Position numbers and translations under genes: made by a program. Under the pieces are notes generated by a model. That model searched no databases. It saw only the letters and a list, made by a program, of their open reading frames with translations, and was not told where the DNA came from. A stretch of 44,410 nucleotides of DNA from JAQVEM01 sp964616545 (GTDB lineage Bacteria; Actinomycetota; Humimicrobiia; Humimicrobiales; Humimicrobiaceae): positions 1-44,410 of the forward strand of contig CAZTUA010000040.1 in assembly GCA_964616545.1 (NCBI GenBank), given 5' to 3'. This document shows, piece after piece, positions 25,308-33,698 of the stretch (its first letter is position 1; each line of letters starts with the position of its first letter).

Positions 25308-26927
25308 TTACTTTTTCGTTCTATTTGAATATTCTATAGATGCTCCTATAAAATCCCTGAATAAAGGATGCGGCCTTTCCGGCCTTGATTTAAACTCGGG
25401 ATGAAATTGAACTGCAACAAACCAGGGGTGGTTCTTTAATTCAACTATTTCCGCCAGATTTTTTTCCGGATTTATACCTGTTACCACAAGTCCTTCTTTT
25501 TCAATTCTCGGTATATAATTATTGTTCAGTTCGTATCTGTGCCTGTGTCTTTCATAAATAATACTTTTCTTATATGCCCGGTAAGCATTTGAATCTGCTT
25601 TTAACCTGCATTTATAGCTTCCCAGTCTCATGGTACCGCCTTTTTCTACCATACCTTTCTGTTCAGCCATAATATCAATCACGGGATTTTTTGTATCAGG
25701 ATCAAACTCTGTGCTGTTTGCATCTTCAAGACCCATAACATTTCTAGCAAACTCAATTACCGCGCACTGCATCCCGAGGCATATTCCGAGAAATGGTATC
25801 TTTTTCTCTCTGGCACATTTTATTGCCTTAATTTTTCCATTTATCCCCCTGTAGCCGAAACCGTAGGGCACAATTATTCCATCTACTCCTGCAAGCACGT
25901 CATCTTCCCTGCAGCTTCCTTCAAGCGATTCAGAATTTATCCATGAAAGTTTTATATTTTTTGTAAAATGATAGCCGCCATGATTTAGAGCTTCAACAAT
26001 GCTTATATACGCATCTTTTAAATTTGTATATTTTCCCACTATTCCTATCTCTATACTCCCGTCAGGGTTATGAATTGTCCTTATCAATTTTTTCCAGCTG
26101 TCAAGATTTGACTTCCTTACAGCCAGATTTAATTTTGAAAGAACCCTGGAATCCAGTTTTTCCTTCTGAAGTAATATAGGAACCTCGTAAAGATGCTTGA
26201 CATCAATAGCTTCAATTGTATCTTCTACCTCTATATCGCAGAACAGGCTTATTTTCCTTTTAATGTTATTTGATAATTTTGTTTCGCTCCTGCAGATAAT
26301 TATATCGGGCTGAATTCCTATGCTTCTCAATTCCTTTACACTGTGCTGTGTGGGTTTTGATTTTAATTCTTCAGTTGTTTTTAAATATGGGACATATGTT
26401 ACATGAATATACAGAACATTTTCTTTGCCGGCATCTTTTTTAAATTGTCTTATTGCTTCAAGAAAAGGAAGGCTTTCAATATCCCCTACAGTACCTCCAA
26501 TTTCTGTTATAACTATATCCGTTTTTCTTCTCAGCAATGTCCTTTTTATACATGCTTTTATCTCGTCTGTAACATGGGGTATTACCTGGACGGTCGCTCC
26601 AAGAAATTTCCCTTTTCTCTCATTATCAATAACATTCTTGTAAATCTTTCCCGATGTAAAATTATTGTATTTCGATAAATCTTCGTCAATAAACCTCTCG
26701 TAATGTCCCAGGTCGAGGTCCGTTTCCCCGCCATCGTCTGTGACAAACACTTCCCCGTGCTGGATCGGATTCATAGTTCCGGGATCAATATTTATATAGG
26801 GGTCAAATTTCTGTATGGTGACACTGTACCCTCTTGATTTCAGAAGCCTCCCGAGTGAAGCGGCACACATGCCTTTGCCAAGAGAAGACAGGACTCCTCC
26901 TGTTATAAAAATAAATTTAGTTTTCAA
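25308..26927 (-). CDS. pyrG: CTP synthase
   Basis: PyrG makes CTP from UTP with glutamine or ammonia. The 539-residue enzyme has the N-terminal synthetase domain (FIFITGGVLSSLGKGMCAAS at 5-24, then DPYINIDPGTMNPIQHGEVF) and a C-terminal class I amidotransferase domain with the nucleophile in GICLGMQ and the His-Glu pair in HPEFKSRP. It starts at TTG 26927, inside the last codons of recN (11-base overlap), with AGAAAG seven bases upstream. No pyrG leader attenuator with a G-run is possible because recN leads directly into it. Confidence 0.97.
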   Translation of the reverse strand: MKTKFIFITGGVLSSLGKGMCAASLGRLLKSRGYSVTIQKFDPYINIDPGTMNPIQHGEVFVTDDGGETDLDLGHYERFIDEDLSKYNNFTSGKIYKNVIDNERKGKFLGATVQVIPHVTDEIKACIKRTLLRRKTDIVITEIGGTVGDIESLPFLEAIRQFKKDAGKENVLYIHVTYVPYLKTTEELKSKPTQHSVKELRSIGIQPDIIICRSETKLSNNIKRKISLFCDIEVEDTIEAIDVKHLYEVPILLQKEKLDSRVLSKLNLAVRKSNLDSWKKLIRTIHNPDGSIEIGIVGKYTNLKDAYISIVEALNHGGYHFTKNIKLSWINSESLEGSCREDDVLAGVDGIIVPYGFGYRGINGKIKAIKCAREKKIPFLGICLGMQCAVIEFARNVMGLEDANSTEFDPDTKNPVIDIMAEQKGMVEKGGTMRLGSYKCRLKADSNAYRAYKKSIIYERHRHRYELNNNYIPRIEKEGLVVTGINPEKNLAEIVELKNHPWFVAVQFHPEFKSRPERPHPLFRDFIGASIEYSNRTKK

Positions 26928-28686
26928 TATTTATCTTTCTTTCTGTAAGATTATTCTTTATGTTTTTGCATTTATCCATAAGTTCTCTTGAATGCATTGT
27001 GGCTATATCGCTATCTCCAAATCCACTCATCATGCGCGAAATTTCTTTAATTCTGCCCTGTGAATCCAGCTTTTTTATTTTTATTTTTGTTCTATTGTCT
27101 TTCACGCATTTATCTATAAAATAATGGACGTCTGAAAAGCAGGCAATCTGTGCCAGATGTGTTATGACTATTACCTGGCAGTTTCCTGAAATCTTATATA
27201 GCTTTTCCCCGACAACTATTGAAGTTGCCCCGCCAATGCCTGCGTCTATCTCATCAAATATCATCGTTGATATTTTATCTACCGAACTTATTGCCGATTT
27301 AAGCGCCAGCATAATTCTTGATATTTCTCCGCCTGAAGCAATTTTTTTTAGCGGTTTTTCTGATTCGCCAATATTAAGTGATATGAGAAATTCTATATTA
27401 TCTACTCCGTCTCCTGTAAATTTTATTTTTTTATTTTTTATTTCAACACCATTATCTCCTTCTATAAATTCCTGCCGGGGAGTAAAGGATACAGATTTAA
27501 ATCCGAGATCAAGCATCTCGGCTGTTACGTTATCTTTTAAATCTTCTATTGTTTCTTTTCTTGATTCGCTTAACAAGAATGCTTTTTTAATTAAGATTTC
27601 CTTCGCTTTATCATATTCTGCCTGCTTTTTACCAATTTCATAATCCAGATTATCCAGTTTATCTATTTCATCTTTTAATTTTTCTGCGTACTTATTTACT
27701 GAATTCAGGTCCATATTATATTTTTTCTTTATTTCAGATAGTCTGTATAACCTTTCCTGTATAATGTCCAGTTTTCCACTGCCAAAATCAAAATCCGCAA
27801 GATAACTTCCAAGATTATGCCCCAGTTCTTCAATCATGCTTCCAAAAGAAGACAGACTGACGCTGAAATCCCTGAAATTATGGTCAATTTCAGCAAGTTC
27901 TTCAATATTTTTACCAAGAATTGCTATATTTTCGCTTATTGAAGGAATATCAGTATTATTTCCATCTACTATACTCCTGGCTTCTGTAGCCAGCCTGTAG
28001 ATTTTTTCATAGTTTTTTAATACCCTGGCCTCATTTTCCAGTATTTCTTCTTCGTTCTCCCCAATATTTAAATTTTTAATTTCAGAGTATCTGTAGCTTA
28101 AATCTTCTAACTTCTCTTCTTTTGTCCTTTCAAGTTCCTTTAATTTCATAAAATCATTTTTTTTATTTATATAATCTTTAAGGCATTTAATATAATCCTT
28201 TTTTATTCCGGATATCTTCTCTTTTCCAAACTTATCTATTATCTCCAGATGTGTCCTGCTATCCAGCAAATACTGGTGGTCATGCTGCCCATGAATATCA
28301 AGGAATAATTCACCCAGTCTTTTTAAATTATTCACCTGTGTAAAAATCCCATTTATAAATGCCCTGTTTTTACCATTTCTGTTTACTTCTCTCGTTATTA
28401 CTATATCGTCACATTCTTCTTCTTTCTCAATTAAATTTTCCGATAATAAAAAGTTTATTGCAGAAGGATTGCCTCTCAGGTCAAAATATCCCTGAACCAG
28501 GAGTTTTTCTTCTCCGTCTCTTATTAAATCTTCTGCAGCTCGCTCGCCGATCAGTAAATTTATAGCCTCGATTATAAGAGTTTTCCCTGCCCCGGTTTCA
28601 CCTGTCAGTATATTAAGACCTTTCTGAAATTTTATCCGGGCATCGTCTATTATTGCGAAGTTTCTTACCTGTAATTCTTTCAGCAT
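26917..28686 (-). CDS. recN: DNA repair protein RecN
   Basis: RecN is an SMC-like ATPase that acts at double-strand breaks. The 589-residue protein has Walker A GETGAGKT at 29-36, the family motif DIHGQHDHQYL, a coiled-coil middle (about 160-370, many E/K/L), and the C-terminal ABC signature and Walker B (ASGGEISR, then MIFDEIDAGIGG) with TH LAQIA after it. Tandem placement after nadK and tlyA is the actinobacterial order. It overlaps pyrG by 11 bases and lies 28 bases after nadK. Confidence 0.96.
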   Translation of the reverse strand: MLKELQVRNFAIIDDARIKFQKGLNILTGETGAGKTLIIEAINLLIGERAAEDLIRDGEEKLLVQGYFDLRGNPSAINFLLSENLIEKEEECDDIVITREVNRNGKNRAFINGIFTQVNNLKRLGELFLDIHGQHDHQYLLDSRTHLEIIDKFGKEKISGIKKDYIKCLKDYINKKNDFMKLKELERTKEEKLEDLSYRYSEIKNLNIGENEEEILENEARVLKNYEKIYRLATEARSIVDGNNTDIPSISENIAILGKNIEELAEIDHNFRDFSVSLSSFGSMIEELGHNLGSYLADFDFGSGKLDIIQERLYRLSEIKKKYNMDLNSVNKYAEKLKDEIDKLDNLDYEIGKKQAEYDKAKEILIKKAFLLSESRKETIEDLKDNVTAEMLDLGFKSVSFTPRQEFIEGDNGVEIKNKKIKFTGDGVDNIEFLISLNIGESEKPLKKIASGGEISRIMLALKSAISSVDKISTMIFDEIDAGIGGATSIVVGEKLYKISGNCQVIVITHLAQIACFSDVHYFIDKCVKDNRTKIKIKKLDSQGRIKEISRMMSGFGDSDIATMHSRELMDKCKNIKNNLTERKINIEN

Positions 28687-28714
28687 ACTTTTTAAAGATT
28701 GTTATTTCTTTTAT

Positions 28715-29590
28715 TTAAATTCTTTCAATAAATTTTTCTCTGAAGATTTTGAAAAATACATCCCTGCTAAACGTTATGAACTTCAACTTCAACTTTGATT
28801 TTTTTACTTCAAATATGCAGTCGGCTCCAATGCTGAACGGTATTGTTTTTCCGTCCACGCTTATACTGTCTTTATCGTTTCTTGAATTTATCAGTATCTC
28901 TATTTTATTATCAGGGCTTATTATTATGCTCCTGTTTAATAATGTGTGGGGGCATATAGGAGTTATTATTATTATTTCGCTTTTAGGTTCCACTATGGGC
29001 CCCCCTGCGGAAAGAGAGTATGCTGTTGAACCGGTAGGCGTTGATATTATTAATCCGTCAGCAGTAAACTTTTTTATTGGAATTTTATTAATCGAGATTT
29101 CAAATTTGATTATTTTTCCCAGCATCGACCTTGATATTGTGAACTCATTTAATGCCAGTCCGGAAATACCTGTATTTTCTATCATTTTTCCATTTATGTA
29201 GAATTTGCCCTCAAGAATCATCCTTTCCTCTATTTCATATGAATTCAGCAGCACTTTATCGATAGCATCATACATATTATCAGTGTCAACAACAGTTAAA
29301 AATCCCAGATTACCTGCATTTATCCCTAGTATGGGAGTACTTTTACCAAATGAGTACCTGGACGCTCTTAGAAATGTTCCGTCTCCCCCTACCGCTATAA
29401 TTATATCGCTTTTTCTGGTGAATTCTTCTTCGGATACTGCAGGCAGGAAATACTTTTCGGACATTTTATCTTTATCTAAAAGAAGTAAATTGACCCCTCT
29501 TTTCTTCTTTAGAATGTAGTCGTAGATCTTTTTAGCGGTTTCTACTGCTTCTTTTTTTTCATTATTTGAAACTATACCAATATTCTTCAT
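28715..29590 (-). CDS. nadK: NAD kinase
   Basis: NadK phosphorylates NAD to NADP. The 291-residue protein shows the family motif GGDGT (68-72) with the catalytic aspartate, NAGNLGFLT near 102, and the strongly conserved TPTGSTAYSLSAGG segment near 184-197, followed by a beta-rich C-terminus (PHTLLNRSI, SVDGK). It lies 10 bases after tlyA and 28 before recN. No extra regulatory domain is seen. Confidence 0.96.
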   Translation of the reverse strand: MKNIGIVSNNEKKEAVETAKKIYDYILKKKRGVNLLLLDKDKMSEKYFLPAVSEEEFTRKSDIIIAVGGDGTFLRASRYSFGKSTPILGINAGNLGFLTVVDTDNMYDAIDKVLLNSYEIEERMILEGKFYINGKMIENTGISGLALNEFTISRSMLGKIIKFEISINKIPIKKFTADGLIISTPTGSTAYSLSAGGPIVEPKSEIIIITPICPHTLLNRSIIISPDNKIEILINSRNDKDSISVDGKTIPFSIGADCIFEVKKSKLKLKFITFSRDVFFKIFREKFIERI

Positions 29591-29600
29591 TTCTTATAAT

Positions 29601-30476
29601 TTAAGATTGATTATAATAAAAATGCGCTTTATCAATTACATCCCTGATTATTTTATCATACTTTTTAATAGATTCAGCTTCTTTATGTGATTTTATCAAA
29701 AAAATCCAGAATTCAATATTACCTTTCGCTCCTTTTATCTTTGAAAAATTAAACCCCTTTATCTCAGCAGGAAAATTTTTAATAAATCCTGTTATCTCAT
29801 CCAGCACCCTATAGTGAAGTTTTCGGTCCTTTATGATGCCTTTATTTTCAACTTCATTCTTCTTTAACTCAAACTGGGGTTTTACAAGAATCAATATCTT
29901 CCCGCCTGCATCAGTTATTTCTAAAATTTTATTAAAAATATTTTTTATTGAAATAAAAGATACATCAACCACTGTGATATCGGCCTTATAGGGCAGTTTT
30001 TCTGTATCTAAATTTCTTAAGTTTGTCCTCTCGAAAATAATTGTACGCGGGGATTTTCTCAGTTCCCAGGACAGCTGCCCGTATCCAACATCAATATCTA
30101 TTACGCTTGCTGCTCCGTTTTTTAATAAGAAATCCGTAAACCCTCCTGTTGAGGACCCTATATCTGCGGCTTTTTTACCCTCTGCGCTTAAATTAAAATC
30201 TTTAAATGCACCTTCCAGTTTTAAGCCGCCTCTTGACACATATATTTTTCCGGGAGTTATTTCTATTTCTGAATCCGGATCTATGACAGCTCCGGGTTTT
30301 TCTACAGTTTTCCCTTCAGCTCTTACTTTTCCTGCCATTATTAATGCAAGCGCCTCTTTTTCCCCGGAAACAATATTTTTTTCAAGCAGTATTTCTATTA
30401 TTTTTTTTCTGTTTATTTTTTTAATATCCGTTATGCCTTTCTTGCCAGCAAAAAACTGGCAATTCTTACCAGCCAC
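29601..30476 (-). CDS. tlyA: TlyA family rRNA 2'-O-methyltransferase
   Basis: TlyA combines an S4-like RNA-binding domain and an FtsJ-type methyltransferase and in mycobacteria 2'-O-methylates 16S and 23S rRNA. Seen are the S4 part (EALALIMAGKVRAEG, VSRGGLKLEGAF) and the SAM-binding motif ADIGSSTGGFTDFLL. The coordinates use the GTG at 30476, the only ATG/GTG/TTG upstream of the S4 domain, which overlaps ispA by 46 bases and lacks a ribosome site. Family members usually start as M-K-K-x-R; that would fall at codon 18, an ATT at 30425, ten bases after AAAGG. A five-base-pair hairpin (30444-30460) lies between the two candidates. Confidence 0.92.
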   Translation of the reverse strand: MAGKNCQFFAGKKGITDIKKINRKKIIEILLEKNIVSGEKEALALIMAGKVRAEGKTVEKPGAVIDPDSEIEITPGKIYVSRGGLKLEGAFKDFNLSAEGKKAADIGSSTGGFTDFLLKNGAASVIDIDVGYGQLSWELRKSPRTIIFERTNLRNLDTEKLPYKADITVVDVSFISIKNIFNKILEITDAGGKILILVKPQFELKKNEVENKGIIKDRKLHYRVLDEITGFIKNFPAEIKGFNFSKIKGAKGNIEFWIFLIKSHKEAESIKKYDKIIRDVIDKAHFYYNQS

Positions 30477-31339
30477 TCATAATCTATATCCATGCTCTTT
30501 ATAATTTCAATTGACCTATCAATTTTTTCAATGGCAATCTCTTTTGATTTTTCCAGGCCCCACATATCCGGAAAAGTATTTTTCTTCTGGATGCTGTCCT
30601 TACCTGTTGTTTTCCCGGCCAGATTTTTTGTGGATGTAACATCCAGAATGTCATCGGTTATCTGAAAGGCAAGTCCCAGATTTTCTGAATACTCGGTAAA
30701 TTTTTTTAGGTAACTCTCGCTTACCCTGCCCAGGATAGCGGCACATCTTACAGAAGCCGTTATTAGTTTACCTGTTTTATTGTGGTGTATATATTCAAGT
30801 TTCTTATAATTAATCTTTTTACCTGTAAAATAAACATCCGCCACCTGGCCGGCTGCCATCCCCCCGGCGCCCGACGCCTCCGATATTTCTCTCAGTACTC
30901 TGATTTTTATTCTGTCTTCTGTCAGCTGGTATCTCAATATCAGGTCAAAAGCTTCCGCAAATAAGGCATCTCCTGTAAGTATTGCTATATCTTCACCAAA
31001 TTTTTTGTGGCATGAAGGCATGCCTCTCCTGAAATCATCATTATCTATTGATGGCAGGTCATCATGAATTAAAGAATAGGTATGTATGAATTCAATTGCA
31101 CACGCTGTCGGTATTATATTTCTGTAATCTTTTCCGAGACTCTTTGCTGTTAAAAGGCATAATACCGGTCTGAACCTTTTCCCGCCATTGCTTAACGTAT
31201 ATTCTATTGCTTTTCTTAATATTGAAGGACTCTGCCTGTACTTTCCTGCATAATATTTCAGGCTGTTGTTTATTTCCTTTACCAGAAATGCTGGATATAG
31301 ATCGTCAGCTTTAAAACTTTCGGTTTTCTTTCCGGTCAT
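30431..31339 (-). CDS. ispA: Farnesyl/geranylgeranyl diphosphate synthase
   Basis: This trans-prenyltransferase condenses IPP with allylic diphosphates. The 302-residue protein has the first aspartate-rich motif DDLPSID (D93, D94, D99), with Y89 a few residues before it, which limits chain length and favours a C15 product, and the second motif DDILD (229-233). GGKRFRP (52-58) binds IPP. It supplies chains for quinones and cell-wall carriers together with ispH. The exonuclease genes xseAB and dxs, which flank ispA in Bacillus, are missing here. It follows nusB by 33 bases and overlaps tlyA. Confidence 0.93.
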   Translation of the reverse strand: MTGKKTESFKADDLYPAFLVKEINNSLKYYAGKYRQSPSILRKAIEYTLSNGGKRFRPVLCLLTAKSLGKDYRNIIPTACAIEFIHTYSLIHDDLPSIDNDDFRRGMPSCHKKFGEDIAILTGDALFAEAFDLILRYQLTEDRIKIRVLREISEASGAGGMAAGQVADVYFTGKKINYKKLEYIHHNKTGKLITASVRCAAILGRVSESYLKKFTEYSENLGLAFQITDDILDVTSTKNLAGKTTGKDSIQKKNTFPDMWGLEKSKEIAIEKIDRSIEIIKSMDIDYEWLVRIASFLLARKA

Positions 31340-31372
31340 ATTATAAAAAAATAAAAAATAAAATTAATGTTT

Positions 31373-31780
31373 TTACTTATTTATATCACTCAATATTTTC
31401 CCCAGGACTCCATTTACAAATTTCGGTGTATCTTCCTTCTGACCCAGTACTTTGGCAATTTCTATAGCTTCGTCAACAGACACTTTCAGTGGTATTTCAT
31501 CCTCGTATAGCATTTCGTACACAGCAACCCTCAAAATATTCCTGTCTATTATAGCAATTCTTTCCAGTGTCCAGTTCTCGACAATACTCATTATCATGCT
31601 GTCTATTTTCTTTTTATTTTTAATTACACCTCTTACAATTTTAAGTGTAAATTTATCGTATTTTTTCCCGGACAGCATATTATTTTCTATAATTTTTTCA
31701 ATATCCTTTTCCAGCAGATCAACCTGGTATAAAAGTATTACCGCATTTTCCCTGCTTTTTCTTCTCGCTGTTTTGGGCAT
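31373..31780 (-). CDS. nusB: Transcription antitermination factor NusB
   Basis: NusB is an all-helical RNA-binding protein that with NusE (S10) supports antitermination in rRNA operons. The 135-residue sequence starts ARRKSRENAVILLYQ, and shows the conserved LKVSVDEAIEIAKVLG and KFVNGVLGKI near the C-terminus. Length and pattern are normal. It lies 30 bases after efp; in Bacillus accBC lie between these genes, here they are absent. Confidence 0.95.
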   Translation of the reverse strand: MPKTARRKSRENAVILLYQVDLLEKDIEKIIENNMLSGKKYDKFTLKIVRGVIKNKKKIDSMIMSIVENWTLERIAIIDRNILRVAVYEMLYEDEIPLKVSVDEAIEIAKVLGQKEDTPKFVNGVLGKILSDINK

Positions 31781-31810
31781 AATTTTAATTTTAAAATAAA
31801 TTAATTGATT

Positions 31811-32365
31811 TTATACACGTGTTACGTATTCACCGGTTCTCGTGTCAATTTTTATTACGTCGCCGTTATTTATAAACAGGGGTACCATAATCTTTGCACC
31901 TGTTTCTATTTCAGCAGGTTTAAAACTGGAACTCACAGTATCACCTTTTATCCCGGGTTCTGTTTTTCTAACCTTTGCTTCAATTGTAATTGGAAGCTCA
32001 ACTGAAATAGGCTTCCCTCTGTAGAATACAACCATTATCTCCATGTTTTCAAGCAGATAATTTTTTTGCTCTTCAAGTAGTTTTTCATTTAGCTGTATCT
32101 GTTCATATGTTTTTGCATCCATAAAATTATAGTGCTCATCTCTGTAAAGATACTGCATTTTTCTGGTCTCCAGTATCGCCTGTTCCATTTTTTCTCCGGC
32201 CCTGAAAGTTTTATCAATTGTGGCTCCTGAATTTAAATCTCTCAACTTTGTTCTTACAAAAGCTCCGCCCTTGCCGGGTTTGACGTGCTGGAAATATAAT
32301 ATCTTATACAGCTGGTCTTCATATAATATTGTAATCCCGTTTTTAAAATCACTTGTACTTATCAC
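31811..32365 (-). CDS. efp: Elongation factor P
   Basis: EF-P relieves ribosome stalling at polyproline stretches. The 184-residue protein has the three-domain layout and the loop HVKPGKGGAF with lysine at position 32, the residue that is modified in many bacteria; no modifying enzyme gene (epmA, ymfI or earP) lies nearby. The C-terminus ends in the conserved GDVIKIDTRTGEY. It starts at GTG 32365, with AGGGG ten bases upstream. Proline-rich segments in this genome, such as the PPP in the FN3-bearing pilin, would be clients by inference. Confidence 0.96.
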   Translation of the reverse strand: MISTSDFKNGITILYEDQLYKILYFQHVKPGKGGAFVRTKLRDLNSGATIDKTFRAGEKMEQAILETRKMQYLYRDEHYNFMDAKTYEQIQLNEKLLEEQKNYLLENMEIMVVFYRGKPISVELPITIEAKVRKTEPGIKGDTVSSSFKPAEIETGAKIMVPLFINNGDVIKIDTRTGEYVTRV

Positions 32366-32534
32366 TCGCTAAAATCCCCTTTTAATCATATCCATTTTTA
32401 CATTTTTTTAATTATTTTATTAATATTTTTTAACTGTAATATTCTTTATTTTCACAAATTATATATTTAAATATTTCTTATGTTCTCTTCTGTTCCCACC
32501 AGTAGTATATATATAAATTTTTATGCCCATACTT

Positions 32535-33647
32535 TTATTTTAATACAAAAAAGTCTTTTCCTGACTCGTAAAGAACCTCGCAGCCGCTTTTTCCCACAAG
32601 TACCATATCTTCTATTCTTATCCCTCCGAAATTTTCTATATAAATACCCGGTTCAATTGTTATAATCATGTTCTCTTTTAAAACTTTTTTATTTTTAGAA
32701 TTTATTGCCGGCTCTTCATGCACCTCAAGTCCAACCCCATGACCCAATCCGTGACCAAAATTTTTTCCGTAACCTTTTGAGTCTATGAATTTCCTCGCTA
32801 TTCCATCAAGCTCCGATGCTTTAATGCCTTCCCTGCAGCCTTCAATAGCCCTTAACTGTGCCTCTAAAACTATATCATAGATTCTTCTAAATTCATTACA
32901 ATTTTTATCTCTCCCCCTGAATATGGTTCTTGATATATCAGAGCAATACTGCTCATACCTGCATCCAAAATCCATGAGAATAACACCTCTGTCTTCTTTT
33001 GTTTTTTCCGGTGAATGGTGCGGGAGGGAAGAGTTTTTTCCATAGGCTGCGATTATATCAAATGAACTCCCCGCTGAGCCATTTTTAATCAGCAATTCCT
33101 CCAGATAAAATGCAAGTTCAGTTTCTGTTAAGCCGGCAATACCCCTGGGACCGTCATCCAGTAATGTTTTAAAAGCTTTATCGGTAATATTGCATGCTTT
33201 TTTTATTTTTAATATCTCGCTTTCATCTTTTATTGCTCTCAACTTTTCTATGATACCATCAACGTTTATAAGTTTTTTCTCCTGTACAGATAATAATTTC
33301 TCAAGCCTGCTGTAATCAGTAAAACTGATATTTCTTCCTTCAATACCTGTTTTTTTAAAACCATAACCTTTAAGTATACCTGTAATCTTTTTAAATTTAT
33401 CTTCTTTATAACAGACAATATTAATAGAATCATTTTTAATTGATTTTTTTGCCTGCTCTGAGTAAATAAAATTAACAAGCAGGTATGTGGAGTTATCTGT
33501 TATTAAAAGTATACTTCCGGAGTTCTTGCCGTAAAAACCAGTAAGATAATATATGTTTTCATCTTTTAGAATTACGAGGGTGGATAAATTTTTCTTATCC
33601 AGTAAGCTTTTTAAATTCTCAATTCTTACAGTAAATAAATCAGTCAC
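32535..33647 (-). CDS. pepQ: M24B family Xaa-Pro peptidase
   Basis: The 370-residue pita-bread metallopeptidase removes residues next to proline, as an Xaa-Pro dipeptidase or aminopeptidase. An N-terminal creatinase-like domain (about 5-135) is followed by the catalytic domain with the five metal ligands D226 (MDFG), D237 (SDISR), H303 (GHGLGHGVG), E332 (TIEPGIY) and E346 (RIEDM). The start is GTG 33647. It sits in the aroQ-pepQ-efp order shared with Firmicutes and Actinobacteria, but with three pilin genes between aroQ and pepQ. The 169 bases before efp are AT-rich without clear signals. Confidence 0.92.
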   Translation of the reverse strand: MTDLFTVRIENLKSLLDKKNLSTLVILKDENIYYLTGFYGKNSGSILLITDNSTYLLVNFIYSEQAKKSIKNDSINIVCYKEDKFKKITGILKGYGFKKTGIEGRNISFTDYSRLEKLLSVQEKKLINVDGIIEKLRAIKDESEILKIKKACNITDKAFKTLLDDGPRGIAGLTETELAFYLEELLIKNGSAGSSFDIIAAYGKNSSLPHHSPEKTKEDRGVILMDFGCRYEQYCSDISRTIFRGRDKNCNEFRRIYDIVLEAQLRAIEGCREGIKASELDGIARKFIDSKGYGKNFGHGLGHGVGLEVHEEPAINSKNKKVLKENMIITIEPGIYIENFGGIRIEDMVLVGKSGCEVLYESGKDFFVLK

Positions 33648-33698
33648 TTTATATAAAACTTCTTAAAACCTCTGCATGGATGCTATAATAAAACTGCA

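Noticed and set aside
30444..30460. Hairpin in the ispA/tlyA overlap as a transcription terminator
   Set aside because: GCCAG/CTGGC is only five base pairs, lies inside coding sequence and is not followed by T residues.
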